DNA of 64,000 nt, taken from Heracleum sosnowskyi. Its lineage: Eukaryota; Streptophyta; Magnoliopsida; Apiales; Apiaceae. Positions 23,683 to 36,792 of the stretch are shown here, piece after piece. Numbering within the stretch: the first letter of the stretch is position 1; each line of letters starts with the position of its first letter. The position numbers were made by a program, and so were the translations under genes. Where the stretch lies: assembly GCA_030848705.1 (NCBI GenBank), contig JAUIZM010000025.1:372001-436000 (forward strand), written 5' to 3'. The notes below the pieces were generated by a model. It saw only the letters and a list, made by a program, of their open reading frames with translations. It did no database searches and was not told the origin of the DNA.

Positions 23683-25698
23683 ACGTAATCGGGCGTCCCC
23701 TGGTATCTGCTCCGATTCAGTCACAGATAGCTCCAAATGAAGTTTTCTGCAATTCTATAAACCCCTAGGGTCAAACTACGAGAAAATATCCACAAAATGG
23801 CCCGCTTCAATTTTTCCCCATTTTCCTTGTATAGCTCCCTTTAGAGGTAAACGTAATCGGGCGTCCCCTGGTATCTGCTCCGATTCAGGCACGGACAGCT
23901 CCAAATGAAGTTTTCTGTAATTCTATAAACCCATAGGGTCAAACTACGAGAAAATATCCACAAAATGGCCTGCTTCAATTTTTCCCCATTTTCCTTGTAT
24001 AGCTCCCTTTAGAGGTAAACGTAATCGGGCGTCCCCTGGTATCTGCACCGATTCTGGCACGGACAACTCCAAATGAAGTTTTCTGTAATTCTATAAACCC
24101 ATAGGGTCAAACTACGAGAAAATATCCACAAAATGGCCTGCTTCAATTTTTCCCCATTTTCCTTGTATAGCTCCCTTTAGAGGTAAACGTAATCGGGCGT
24201 CCCCTGGTATCTGCTCCGATTCAGGCACAGACAGCTCCAAATGAAGTGTTCTGTAATTCTATAAACCCATAGGGTCAAACTACGAGAAAATATCCACAAA
24301 ATGGCATGCTTCAATTTTTCCCCATTTTCCTTGTATAGCTCCCTTTAGAGGTAAACGTAATCGAGCGTCCCCTGGTATCTGCTCCGATTCAGGCACGGAC
24401 AGCTCCAAATGAAGTTTTCTGTAATTCTATAAACCCATAGGGTCAAACTATGAGAAAATATTCACAAAATGGCCCGCTTCAATTTTTCCCCATTTTCCTT
24501 GTATAGCTCCCTTTAGAGGTAAACGTAATCGGGCGTCCCCTGGTACCTGCTCCGATTCAGGCACGGACAGCTCCAAATGAAGTTTTCTGTAATTCTATAA
24601 ACCCATAGGGTCAAACTACGAGAAAATATCCACAAAATGGCCTGCTTCAATTTTTCCCCATTTTCCATGTATAGCTCCCTTTATAGGTAAACGTAATCGG
24701 GCGTCCCCTGGTATCTGCTCCGATTCAGTCACAGATAGCTCCAAATGAAGTTTTCTGCAATTCTATAAACCCCTAGGGTCAAACTACGAGAAAATATCCA
24801 CAAAATGGCCCGCTTCAATTTTTCCCCATTTTCCTTGTATAGCTCCCTTTAGAGGTAAACGTAATCGGGCGTCCCCTGGTATCTGCTCCGATTCAGTCAC
24901 GGACAGCTCCAAATGAAGTTTTCTGTAATTCTATAAACCCATAGGGTCAAACTACGAGAAAATATCCACAAAATGGCCCGCTTCAATTTTTCCCCATTTT
25001 CCTTGTATAGCTCCCTTTAGAGGTAAACGTAATCGGGCGTCCCCTGGTATCTGCACCGATTCTGGCACGGACAACTCCAAATGAAGTTTTCTGTAATTCT
25101 ATAAACCCATAGGGTCAAACTACGAGAAAATATCCACAAAATGGCCTGCTTCAATTTTTCCCCATTTTCCTTGTATAGCTCCCTTTAGAGGTAAACGTAA
25201 TCGGGCGTCCCCTGGTATCTTCTCCGATTCAGGCACGGACAGCTCCAAATGAAGTTTTCTGTAATTCTATAAACCCATAGGGTCAAACTATGAGAAAATA
25301 TCCACAAAATGGCATGCTTCAATTTTTCCCCATTTTCCTTGTATAGCTCCCTTTAGAGGTAAACGTAATCGGGCGTCCCCTGGTATCTGCTCCGATTCAG
25401 GCACGGACAGCTCCGAATGAAGTTTTCTGTAATTCTATAAACCCATAGGGTCAAACTATGAGAAAATATTCACAAAATGGCCCGCTTCAATTTTTCCCCA
25501 TTTTCCTTGTATAGCTCCCTTTAGAGGTAAACGTAATCGGGCGTCCCCTGGTATCTGCTCCGATTCAGGCACGGACAGCTCCAAATGAAGTTTTCTGTAA
25601 TTCTATAAACCCATAGGGTCAAACTACGAGAAAATATCCACAAAATGGCCCGTTTCAATTTTTCCCCATTTTCCTTGTATAGCTCCCTTTAGAGGTAA

Positions 25699-25771
25699 AC
25701 GTAATCGGGCGTCCCCTGGTATCTGTTTCAATTTTTCCCCATTTTCCTTGTATAGCTCCCTTTATAGGTAA
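25699..25771 (+). repeat. Truncated monomer T8 (73 bp)
   Basis: Same deletion and late-type 3' end. It lies 2928 bp after T7. Confidence 0.95.
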
Positions 25772-26443
25772 ATGTAATCGGGCGTCCCCTGGTATCTGCT
25801 CCGATTCAGGCACGGACAGCTCCAAATGAAGTTTTCTGTAATTCTATAAACCCATAGGGTCAAACTACGAGAAAATATCCACAAAATGGCCTGCTTCAAT
25901 TTTTCCCCATTTTCCTTGTATAGCTCACTTTAGAGGTAAACGTAATCGGGCGTCCCCTGGTATCTGCTTCGATTCAGGCACGGACAGCTTCAAATGAAGT
26001 TTTCTGCAATTCTATAAACCCATAGGGTCAAACTACGAGAAAATATACACAAAATGGCCCGCTTCAATTTTTCCCCATTTTCCTTGTATAGCTCCCTTTA
26101 GAGGTAAACGTAATCGGGCGTCCCCTGGTATCTGCTCCGATTCAGGCACGGACAGCTCCAAATGAAGTGTTCTGTAATTCTATAAACCCATAGGGTCAAA
26201 CTACGAGAAAATATCCACAAAATGGCATGCTTCAATTTTTCCCCATTTTCCTTGTATAGCTCCCTTTAGAGGTAAACGTAATCGGGCGTCCCCTGGTATC
26301 TGCTCCGATTCAGGCACGGACAGCTCCAAATGAAGTTTTCTGTAATTCTATAAACCCATAGGGTCAAACTATGAGAAAATATTCACAAAATGGCCCGCTT
26401 CAATTTTTCCCCATTTTCCTTGTATAGCTCCCTTTAGAGGTAA

Positions 26444-26610
26444 ACGTAATCGGGCGTCCCCTGGTATCTGCTCCGATTCAGGCACGGACAGCTCCAAATG
26501 AAGTTTTCTGTAATTCTATAAACCCATAGGGTCAAACTACGAGAAAATATCCACAAAATGGTCTGCTTCAATTTTCCCCATTTTCCATGTATAGCTCCCT
26601 TTATAGGTAA
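26444..26610 (+). repeat. 167-bp E-type monomer, T4 lineage
   Basis: Copy of the T4 deletion in unit 9, exactly 2928 bp after that in unit 8, with a private GGTCTGC. Accounts for the open stretch over 26434-26664. Confidence 0.9.
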
Positions 26611-29298
26611 ACGTAATCGGGCGTCCCCTGGTATCTGCTCCGATTCAGTCACAGATAGCTCCAAATGAAGTTTTCTGCAATTCTATAAACCCCTAGGGTC
26701 AAACTACGAGAAAATATCCACAAAATGGCCCGCTTCAATTTTTCCCCATTTTCCTTGTATAGCTCCCTTTAGAGGTAAACGTAATCGGGCGTCCCCTGGT
26801 ATCTGCTCCGATTCAGGCACGGACAGCTCCAAATGAAGTTTTCTGTAATTCTATAAACCCATAGGGTCAAACTACGAGAAAATATCCACAAAATGGCCTG
26901 CTTCAATTTTTCCCCATTTTCCTTGTATAGCTCCCTTTAGAGGTAAACGTAATCGGGCGTCCCCTGGTATCTGCACCGATTCTGGCACGGACAACTCCAA
27001 ATGAAGTTTTCTGTAATTCTATAAACCCATAGGGTCAAACTACGAGAAAATATCCACAAAATGGCCTGCTTCAATTTTTCCCCATTTTCCTTGTATAGCT
27101 CCCTTTAGAGGTAAACGTAATCGGGCGTCCCCTGGTATCTGCTCCGATTCAGGCACGGACAGCTCCAAATGAAGTGTTCTGTAATTCTATAAACCCATAG
27201 GGTCAAACTACGAGAAAATATCCACAAAATGGCATGCTTCAATTTTTCCCCATTTTCCTTGTATAGCTCCCTTTAGAGGTAAACGTAATCGGGCGTCCCC
27301 TGGTATCTGCTCCGATTCAGGCACGGACAGCTCCAAATGAAGTTTTCTGTAATTCTATAAACCCATAGGGTCAAACTATGAGAAAATATTCACAAAATGG
27401 CCCGCTTCAATTTTTCCCCATTTTCCTTGTATAGCTCCCTTTAGAGGTAAACGTAATCGGGCGTCCCCTGGTACCTGCTCCGATTCAGGCACGGACAGCT
27501 CCAAATGAAGTTTTCTGTAATTCTATAAACCCATAGGGTCAAACTACGAGAAAATATCCACAAAATGGCCTGCTTCAATTTTTCCCCATTTTCCATGTAT
27601 AGCTCCCTTTATAGGTAAACGTAATCGGGCGTCCCCTGGTATCTGCTCCGATTCAGTCACAGATAGCTCCAAATGAAGTTTTCTGCAATTCTATAAACCC
27701 CTAGGGTCAAACTACGAGAAAATATCCACAAAATGGCCCGCTTCAATTTTTCCCCATTTTCCTTGTATAGCTCCCTTTAGAGGTAAACGTAATCGGGCGT
27801 CCCCTGGTATCTGCTCCGATTCAGTCACGGACAGCTCCAAATGAAGTTTTCTGTAATTCTATAAACCCATAGGGTCAAACTACGAGAAAATATCCACAAA
27901 ATGGCCCGCTTCAATTTTTCCCCATTTTCCTTGTATAGCTCCCTTTAGAGGTAAACGTAATCGGGCGTCCCCTGGTATCTGCACCGATTCTGGCACGGAC
28001 AACTCCAAATGAAGTTTTCTGTAATTCTATAAACCCATAGGGTCAAACTACGAGAAAATATCCACAAAATGGCCTGCTTCAATTTTTCCCCATTTTCCTT
28101 GTATAGCTCCCTTTAGAGGTAAACGTAATCGGGCGTCCCCTGGTATCTTCTCCGATTCAGGCACGGACAGCTCCAAATGAAGTTTTCTGTAATTCTATAA
28201 ACCCATAGGGTCAAACTATGAGAAAATATCCACAAAATGGCATGCTTCAATTTTTCCCCATTTTCCTTGTATAGCTCCCTTTAGAGGTAAACGTAATCGG
28301 GCGTCCCCTGGTATCTGCTCCGATTCAGGCACGGACAGCTCCGAATGAAGTTTTCTGTAATTCTATAAACCCATAGGGTCAAACTATGAGAAAATATTCA
28401 CAAAATGGCCCGCTTCAATTTTTCCCCATTTTCCTTGTATAGCTCCCTTTAGAGGTAAACGTAATCGGGCGTCCCCTGGTATCTGCTCCGATTCAGGCAC
28501 GGACAGCTCCAAATGAAGTTTTCTGTAATTCTATAAACCCATAGGGTCAAACTACGAGAAAATATCCACAAAATGGCCTGCTTCAATTTTTCCCCATTTT
28601 CCATGTATAGCTCCCTTTATAGGTAAACGTAATCGGGCGTCCCCTGGTATCTGCTCCGATTCAGGCACGGACAGCTCCAAATGAAGTTTTCTGTAATTCT
28701 ATAAACCCATAGGGTCAAACTACGAGAAAATATCCACAAAATGGCCTGCTTCAATTTTTCCCCATTTTCCATGTATAGCTCCCTTTATAGGTAAACGTAA
28801 TCGGGCGTCCCTTGGTATCTGCTCCGATTCAGGCACGGACAGCTCCAAATGAAGTTTTCTGCAATTCTATAAACCCCTAGGGTCAAACTACGAGAAAATA
28901 TCCACAAAATGGCCCGCTTCAATTTTTCCCCATTTTCCTTGTATAGCTCCCTTTAGAGGTAAACGTAATCGGGCGTCCCCTGGTATCTGCTCCGATTCAG
29001 GCACGGACAGCTCCAAATGAAGTTTTCTGTAATTCTATAAACCCATAGGGTAAAACTACGAGAAAATATCCACAAAATGCCCCGCTTCAATTTTTCCCCA
29101 TTTTCCTTGTATAGCTCCCTTTAGAGGTAAACGTAATCGGGCGTCCCCTGGTATCTGCTCCGATTCAGGCACGGACAGCTCCAAATGAAGTTTTCTGTAA
29201 TTCTATAAACCCATAGGGTCAAACTACGAGAAAATATCCACAAAATGGCCCGTTTCAATTTTTCCCCATTTTCCTTGTATAGCTCCCTTTAGAGGTAA

Positions 29299-29371
29299 AC
29301 GTAATCGGGCGTCCCCTGGTATCTGTTTCAATTTTTCCCCATTTTCCTTGTATAGCTCCCTTTATAGGTAA
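29299..29371 (+). repeat. Truncated monomer T9 (73 bp)
   Basis: Same deletion and late-type 3' end. It marks the change from long to short units. Confidence 0.95.
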
Positions 29372-30788
29372 ATGTAATCGGGCGTCCCCTGGTATCTGCT
29401 CCGATTCAGGCACGGACAGCTCCAAATGAAGTTTTCTGTAATTCTATAAACCCATAGGGTCAAACTACGAGAAAATATACACAAAATGGCCCGCTTCAAT
29501 TTTTCCCCATTTTCCTTGTATAGCTCCCTTTAGAGGTAAACGTAATCGGGCGTCCCCTGGTATCTGCTCCGATTCAGGCACGGACAGCTCCAAATGAAGT
29601 GTTCTGTAATTCTATAAACCCATAGGGTCAAACTACGAGAAAATATCCACAAAATGGCATGCTTCAATTTTTCCCCATTTTCCTTGTATAGCTCCCTTTA
29701 GAGGTAAACGTAATCGGGCGTCCCCTGGTATCTGCTCCGATTCAGGCACGGACAGCTCCAAATGAAGTTTTCTGTAATTCTATAAACCCATAGGGTCAAA
29801 CTATGAGAAAATATTCACAAAATGGCCCGCTTCAATTTTTCCCCATTTTCCTTGTATAGCTCCCTTTAGAGGTAAACGTAATCGGGCGTCCCCTGGTATC
29901 TGCTCCGATTCAGGCACGGACAGCTCCAAATGAAGTTTTCTGTAATTCTATAAACCCATAGGGTCAAACTACGAGAAAATATCCACAAAATGGCCTGCTT
30001 CAATTTTTCCCCATTTTCCATGTATAGCTCCCTTTATAGGTAAACGTAATCGGGCGTCCCCTGGTATCTGCTCCGATTCAGGCACGGACAGCTCCAAATG
30101 AAGTTTTCTGTAATTCTATAAACCCATAGGGTCAAACTACGAGAAAATATCCACAAAATGGCCTGCTTCAATTTTTCCCCATTTTCCATGTATAGCTCCC
30201 TTTATAGGTAAACGTAATCGGGCGTCCCCTGGTATCTGCTCCGATTCAGGCACGGACAGCTCCAAATGAAGTTTTCTGCAATTCTATAAACCCCTAGGGT
30301 CAAACTACGAGAAAATATCCACAAAATGGCCCGCTTCAATTTTTCCCCATTTTCCTTGTATAGCTCCCTTTAGAGGTAAACGTAATCGGGCGTCCCCTGG
30401 TATCTGCTCCGATTCAGGCACGGACAGCTCCAAATGAAGTTTTCTGTAATTCTATAAACCCATAGGGTAAAACTACGAGAAAATATCCACAAAATGGCCC
30501 GCTTCAATTTTTCCCCATTTTCCTTGTATAGCTCCCTTTAGAGGTAAACGTAATCGGGCGTCCCCTGGTATCTGCTCCGATTCAGGCACGGACAGCTCCA
30601 AATGAAGTTTTCTGTAATTCTATAAACCCATAGGGTCAAACTACGAGAAAATATCCACAAAATGGCCCGTTTCAATTTTTCCCCATTTTCCTTGTATAGC
30701 TCCCTTTAGAGGTAAACGTAATCGGGCGTCCCCTGGTATCTGTTTCAATTTTTCCCCATTTTCCTTGTATAGCTCCCTTTATAGGTAA
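29372..30788 (+). repeat. Short HOR unit 10 (8 monomers + T, 1417 bp)
   Basis: Order: 1/A chimera, B, D, E, E, F, J, Z, T (30716). The first monomer has the 5' part of monomer '1' (ATGTAATC, CTCCGATT, AGCTCC, CTGTAATT) but the 3' part of A (ATACACAAAATGGCCCGC). It therefore looks like the product of an exchange inside offset about 69-107 that removed one monomer. Confidence 0.87.
30716..30788 (+). repeat. Truncated monomer T10 (73 bp)
   Basis: Same deletion and late-type 3' end; 1417 bp after T9. Confidence 0.95.
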
Positions 30789-33045
30789 ATGTAATCGGGC
30801 GTCCCCTGGTATCTGCTCCGATTCAGGCACGGACAGCTCCAAATGAAGTTTTCTGTAATTCTATAAACCCATAGGGTCAAACTACGAGAAAATGTCCACA
30901 AAATGGCCTGCTTCAATTTTTCCCCATTTTCCTTGTATAGCTCCCTTTAGAGGTAAACGTAATCGGGCGTCCCCTGGTATCTGCTTCGATTCAGGCACGG
31001 ACAGCTTCAAATGAAGTTTTCTGCAATTCTATAAACCCATAGGGTCAAACTACGAGAAAATATACACAAAATGGCCCGCTTCAATTTTTCCCCATTTTCC
31101 TTGTATAGCTCCCTTTAGAGGTAAACGTAATCGGGCGTCCCCTGGTATCTGCTCCGATTCAGGCACGGACAGCTCCAAATGAAGTGTTCTGTAATTCTAT
31201 AAACCCATAGGGTCAAACTACGAGAAAATATCCACAAAATGGCATGCTTCAATTTTTCCCCATTTTCCTTGTATAGCTCCCTTTAGAGGTAAACGTAATC
31301 GGGCGTCCCCTGGTATCTGCTCCGATTCAGGCACGGACAGCTCCAAATGAAGTTTTCTGTAATTTTATAAACCCATAGGGTCAAACTATGAGAAAATATT
31401 CACAAAATGGCCCGCTTCAATTTTTCCCCATTTTCCTTGTATAGCTCCCTTTAGAGGTAAACGTAATCGGGCGTCCCCTGGTATCTGCTCCGATTCAGGC
31501 ACGGACAGCTCCAAATGAAGTTTTCTGTAATTCTATAAACCCATAGGGTCAAACTACGAGAAAATATCCACAAAATGGCCTGCTTCAATTTTTCCCCATT
31601 TTCCATGTATAGCTCCCTTTATAGGTAAACGTAATCGGGCGTCCCCTGGTATCTGCTCCGATTCAGGCACGGACAGCTCCAAATGAAGTTTTCTGTAATT
31701 CTATAAACCCATAGGGTCAAACTACGAGAAAATATCCACAAAATGGCCTGCTTCAATTTTTCCCCATTTTCCATGTATAGCTCCCTTTATAGGTAAACGT
31801 AATCGGGCGTCCCCTGGTATCTGCTCCGATTCAGGCACGGACAGCTCCAAATGAAGTTTTCTGCAATTCTATAAACCCCTAGGGTCAAACTACGAGAAAA
31901 TATCCACAAAATGGCCCGCTTCAATTTTTCCCCATTTTCCTTGTATAGCTCCCTTTAGAGGTAAACGTAATCGGGCGTCCCCTGGTATTTGCTCCGATTC
32001 AGGCACGGACAGCTCCAAATGAAGTTTTCTGTAATTCTATAAACCCATAGGGTAAAACTACGAGAAAATATCCACAAAATGGCCCGCTTCAATTTTTCCC
32101 CATTTTCCTTGTATAGCTCCCTTTAGAGGTAAACGTAATCGGGCGTCCCCTGGTATCTGCTCCGATTCAGGCACGGACAGCTCCAAATGAAGTTTTCTGT
32201 AATTCTATAAACCCATAGGGTCAAACTACGAGAAAATATCCACAAAATGGCCTGCTTCAATTTTTCCCCATTTTCCATGTATAGCTCCCTTTATAGGTAA
32301 ACGTAATCGGGCGTCCCCTGGTATCTGCTCCGATTCAGGCACGGACAGCTCCAAATGAAGTTTTCTGTAATTCTATAAACCCATAGGGTCAAACTACGAG
32401 AAAATATCCACAAAATGGCCTGCTTCAATTTTTCCCCATTTTCCATGTATAGCTCCCTTTATAGGTAAACGTAATCGGGCGTCCCCTGGTATCTGCTCCG
32501 ATTCAGGCACGGACAGCTCCAAATGAAGTTTTCTGCAATTCTATAAACCCCTAGGGTCAAACTACGAGAAAATATCCACAAAATGGCCCGCTTCAATTTT
32601 TCCCCATTTTCCTTGTATAGCTCCCTTTAGAGGTAAACGTAATCGGGCGTCCCCTGGTATCTGCTCCGATTCAGGCACGGACAGCTCCAAATGAAGTTTT
32701 CTGTAATTCTATAAACCCATAGGGTAAAACTACGAGAAAATATCCACAAAATGGCCCGCTTCAATTTTTCCCCATTTTCCTTGTATAGCTCCCTTTAGAG
32801 GTAAACGTAATCGGGCGTCCCCTGGTATCTGCTCCGATTCAGGCACGGACAGCTCCAAATGAAGTTTTCTGTAATTCTATAAACCCATAGGGTCAAACTA
32901 CGAGAAAATATCCACAAAATGGCCCGTTTCAATTTTTCCCCATTTTCCTTGTATAGCTCCCTTTAGAGGTAAACGTAATCGGGCGTCCCCTGGTATCTGT
33001 TTCAATTTTTCCCCATTTTCCTTGTATAGCTCCCTTTATAGGTAA
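30789..33045 (+). repeat. Short HOR unit 11 (13 monomers + T, 2257 bp)
   Basis: Order: 1, A, B, D, E, E, F, J, E, E, F, J, Z, T (32973). It is the basic ten-monomer unit with the four-monomer block E-E-F-J doubled (31461-32132 and 32133-32804). The first monomer carries AAAATGTCCAC and the first J carries GGTATTTGCTCC; both changes recur in unit 12, so the two units are recent copies. Confidence 0.88.
32973..33045 (+). repeat. Truncated monomer T11 (73 bp)
   Basis: Same deletion and late-type 3' end; 2257 bp after T10. Confidence 0.95.
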
Positions 33046-34630
33046 ATGTAATCGGGCGTCCCCTGGTATCTGCTCCGATTCAGGCACGGACAGCTCCAAA
33101 TGAAGTTTTCTGTAATTCTATAAACCCATAGGGTCAAACTACGAGAAAATGTCCACAAAATGGCCTGCTTCAATTTTTCCCCATTTTCCTTGTATAGCTC
33201 CCTTTAGAGGTAAACGTAATCGGGCGTCCCCTGGTATCTGCTTCGATTCAGGCACGGACAGCTTCAAATGAAGTTTTCTGCAATTCTATAAACCCATAGG
33301 GTCAAACTACGAGAAAATATACACAAAATGGCCCGCTTCAATTTTTCCCCATTTTCCTTGTATAGCTCCCTTTAGAGGTAAACGTAATCGGGCGTCCCCT
33401 GGTATCTGCTCCGATTCAGGCACGGACAGCTCCAAATGAAGTGTTCTGTAATTCTATAAACCCATAGGGTCAAACTACGAGAAAATATCCACAAAATGGC
33501 ATGCTTCAATTTTTCCCCATTTTCCTTGTATAGCTCCCTTTAGAGGTAAACGTAATCGGGCGTCCCCTGGTATCTGCTCCGATTCAGGCACGGACAGCTC
33601 CAAATGAAGTTTTCTGTAATTCTATAAACCCATAGGGTCAAACTATGAGAAAATATTCACAAAATGGCCCGCTTCAATTTTTCCCCATTTTCCTTGTATA
33701 GCTCCCTTTAGAGGTAAACGTAATCGGGCGTCCCCTGGTATCTGCTCCGATTCAGGCACGGACAGCTCCAAATGAAGTTTTCTGTAATTCTATAAACCCA
33801 TAGGGTCAAACTACGAGAAAATATCCACAAAATGGCCTGCTTCAATTTTTCCCCATTTTCCATGTATAGCTCCCTTTATAGGTAAACGTAATCGGGCGTC
33901 CCCTGGTATCTGCTCCGATTCAGGCACGGACAGCTCCAAATGAAGTTTTCTGTAATTCTATAAACCCATAGGGTCAAACTACGAGAAAATATCCACAAAA
34001 TGGCCTGCTTCAATTTTTCCCCATTTTCCATGTATAGCTCCCTTTATAGGTAAACGTAATCGGGCGTCCCCTGGTATCTGCTCCGATTCAGGCACGGACA
34101 GCTCCAAATGAAGTTTTCTGCAATTCTATAAACCCCTAGGGTCAAACTACGAGAAAATATCCACAAAATGGCCCGCTTCAATTTTTCCCCATTTTCCTTG
34201 TATAGCTCCCTTTAGAGGTAAACGTAATCGGGCGTCCCCTGGTATTTGCTCCGATTCAGGCACGGACAGCTCCAAATGAAGTTTTCTGTAATTCTATAAA
34301 CCCATAGGGTAAAACTACGAGAAAATATCCACAAAATGGCCCGCTTCAATTTTTCCCCATTTTCCTTGTATAGCTCCCTTTAGAGGTAAACGTAATCGGG
34401 CGTCCCCTGGTATCTGCTCCGATTCAGGCACGGACAGCTCCAAATGAAGTTTTCTGTAATTCTATAAACCCATAGGGTCAAACTACGAGAAAATATCCAC
34501 AAAATGGCCCGTTTCAATTTTTCCCCATTTTCCTTGTATAGCTCCCTTTAGAGGTAAACGTAATCGGGCGTCCCCTGGTATCTGTTTCAATTTTTCCCCA
34601 TTTTCCTTGTATAGCTCCCTTTATAGGTAA
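33046..34630 (+). repeat. Short HOR unit 12, basic form (9 monomers + T, 1585 bp)
   Basis: Order: 1, A, B, D, E, E, F, J, Z, T (34558). This is the simplest complete version of the punctuated unit and the best reference for the short family. It shares AAAATGTCCAC and GGTATTTGCTCC with unit 11. Confidence 0.9.
34558..34630 (+). repeat. Truncated monomer T12 (73 bp)
   Basis: Same deletion and late-type 3' end; 1585 bp after T11. Confidence 0.95.
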
Positions 34631-36047
34631 ATGTAATCGGGCGTCCCCTGGTATCTGCTCCGATTCAGGCACGGACAGCTCCAAATGAAGTTTTCTGTAA
34701 TTCTATAAACCCATAGGGTCAAACTACGAGAAAATATCCACAAAATGGCCTGCTTCAATTTTTCCCCATTTTCCTTGTATAGCTCCCTTTAGAGGTAAAC
34801 GTAATCGGGCGTCCCCTGGTATCTGCTTCGATTCAGGCACGGACAGCTTCAAATGAAGTTTTCTGCAATTCTATAAACCCATAGGGTCAAACTACGAGAA
34901 AATATACACAAAATGGCCCGCTTCAATTTTTCCCCATTTTCCTTGTATAGCTCCCTTTAGAGGTAAACGTAATCGGGCGTCCCCTGGTATCTGCTCCGAT
35001 TCAGGCACGGACAGCTCCAAATGAAGTGTTCTGTAATTCTATAAACCCATAGGGTCAAACTACGAGAAAATATCCACAAAATGGCATGCTTCAATTTTTC
35101 CCCATTTTCCTTGTATAGCTCCCTTTAGAGGTAAACGTAATCGGGCGTCCCCTGGTATCTGCTCCGATTCAGGCACGGACAGCTCCAAATGAAGTTTTCT
35201 GTAATTCTATAAACCCATAGGGTCAAACTACGAGAAAATATCCACAAAATGGCCTGCTTCAATTTTTCCCCATTTTCCATGTATAGCTCCCTTTATAGGT
35301 AAACGTAATCGGGCGTCCCCTGGTATCTGCTCCGATTCAGGCACGGACAGCTCCAAATGAAGTTTTCTGTAATTCTATAAACCCATAGGGTCAAACTACG
35401 AGAAAATATCCACAAAATGGCCTGCTTCAATTTTTCCCCATTTTCCATGTATAGCTCCCTTTATAGGTAAACGTAATCGGGCGTCCCCTGGTATCTGCTC
35501 CGATTCAGGCACGGACAGCTCCAAATGAAGTTTTCTGCAATTCTATAAACCCCTAGGGTCAAACTACGAGAAAATATCCACAAAATGGCCCGCTTCAATT
35601 TTTCCCCATTTTCCTTGTATAGCTCCCTTTAGAGGTAAACGTAATCGGGCGTCCCCTGGTATCTGCTCCGATTCAGGCACGGACAGCTCCAAATGAAGTT
35701 TTCTGTAATTCTATAAACCCATAGGGTAAAACTACGAGAAAATATCCACAAAATGGCCCGCTTCAATTTTTCCCCATTTTCCTTGTATAGCTCCCTTTAG
35801 AGGTAAACGTAATCGGGCGTCCCCTGGTATCTGCTCCGATTCAGGCACGGACAGCTCCAAATGAAGTTTTCTGTAATTCTATAAACCCATAGGGTCAAAC
35901 TACGAGAAAATATCCACAAAATGGCCCGTTTCAATTTTTCCCCATTTTCCTTGTATAGCTCCCTTTAGAGGTAAACGTAATCGGGCGTCCCCTGGTATCT
36001 GTTTCAATTTTTCCCCATTTTCCTTGTATAGCTCCCTTTATAGGTAA
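34631..36047 (+). repeat. Short HOR unit 13 (8 monomers + T, 1417 bp)
   Basis: Order: 1, A, B, E, E, F, J, Z, T (35975). It lacks the D monomer. It has the same length as unit 10, but a different monomer is missing, so the two 1417-bp units arose by separate losses. Confidence 0.89.
35975..36047 (+). repeat. Truncated monomer T13 (73 bp)
   Basis: Same deletion and late-type 3' end; 1417 bp after T12. Confidence 0.95.
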
Positions 36048-36792
36048 ATGTAATCGGGCGTCCCCTGGTATCTGCTCCGATTCAGGCACGGACAGCTCCA
36101 AATGAAGTTTTCTGTAATTCTATAAACCCATAGGGTCAAACTACGAGAAAATATCCACAAAATGGCCTGCTTCAATTTTTCCCCATTTTCCATGTATAGC
36201 TCCCTTTATAGGTAAACGTAATCGGGCGTCCCCTGGTATCTGCTCCGATTCAGGCACGGACAGCTCCAAATGAAGTTTTCTGCAATTCTATAAACCCCTA
36301 GGGTCAAACTACGAGAAAATATCCACAAAATGGCCCGCTTCAATTTTTCCCCATTTTCCTTGTATAGCTCCCTTTAGAGGTAAACGTAATCGGGCGTCCC
36401 CTGGTATCTGCTCCGATTCAGGCACGGACAGCTCCAAATGAAGTTTTCTGTAATTCTATAAACCCATAGGGTAAAACTACGAGAAAATATCCACAAAATG
36501 GCCCGCTTCAATTTTTCCCCATTTTCCTTGTATAGCTCCCTTTAGAGGTAAACGTAATCGGGCGTCCCCTGGTATCTGCTCCGATTCAGGCACGGACAGC
36601 TCCAAATGAAGTTTTCTGTAATTCTATAAACCCATAGGGTCAAACTACGAGAAAATATCCACAAAATGGCCCGTTTCAATTTTTCCCCATTTTCCTTGTA
36701 TAGCTCCCTTTAGAGGTAAACGTAATCGGGCGTCCCCTGGTATCTGTTTCAATTTTTCCCCATTTTCCTTGTATAGCTCCCTTTATAGGTAA
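36048..36792 (+). repeat. Minimal HOR unit 14 (4 monomers + T, 745 bp)
   Basis: Order: E (with the ATGTAATC start typical of monomer 1), F, J, Z, T (36720). It is the shortest T-to-T interval in the window. The first monomer starts like '1' and ends like E (CCTGC, TTCCATG, TTTATAGG), so A, B, D and one E were probably lost in one exchange between '1' and E. Confidence 0.89.
36720..36792 (+). repeat. Truncated monomer T14 (73 bp)
   Basis: Same deletion and late-type 3' end. Only 745 bp after T13, the closest pair. Confidence 0.95.

Larger units (their letters stand above)
22844..25771 (+). repeat. HOR unit 8 (17 monomers + T, 2928 bp)
   Basis: Order: 1, A, B, D, E (1-bp deletion), I, P, H, B, D, E, I, P, H, P (TCTTCTCC), K, Z, T (25699). 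It aligns with unit 9 at a constant spacing of 2928 bp. Shared rare changes are TAGCTCACTT at the end of the first monomer, GGTACCTGC in the second E, and TATCTTCTCC in the P before K. It lacks the E-E-F-J block that unit 9 has between K and Z. Confidence 0.87.
25772..29371 (+). repeat. HOR unit 9 (21 monomers + T, 3600 bp)
   Basis: Same as unit 8 with E, E, F, J inserted between K (28291) and Z (29131), T at 29299. It is the fullest form of this unit family: 1-A-B-D-E-I-P-H-B-D-E-I-P-H-P-K-E-E-F-J-Z-T. Since E-E-F-J is present in units 6, 7 and 9, the simplest reading is that unit 8 lost it. Confidence 0.87.
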
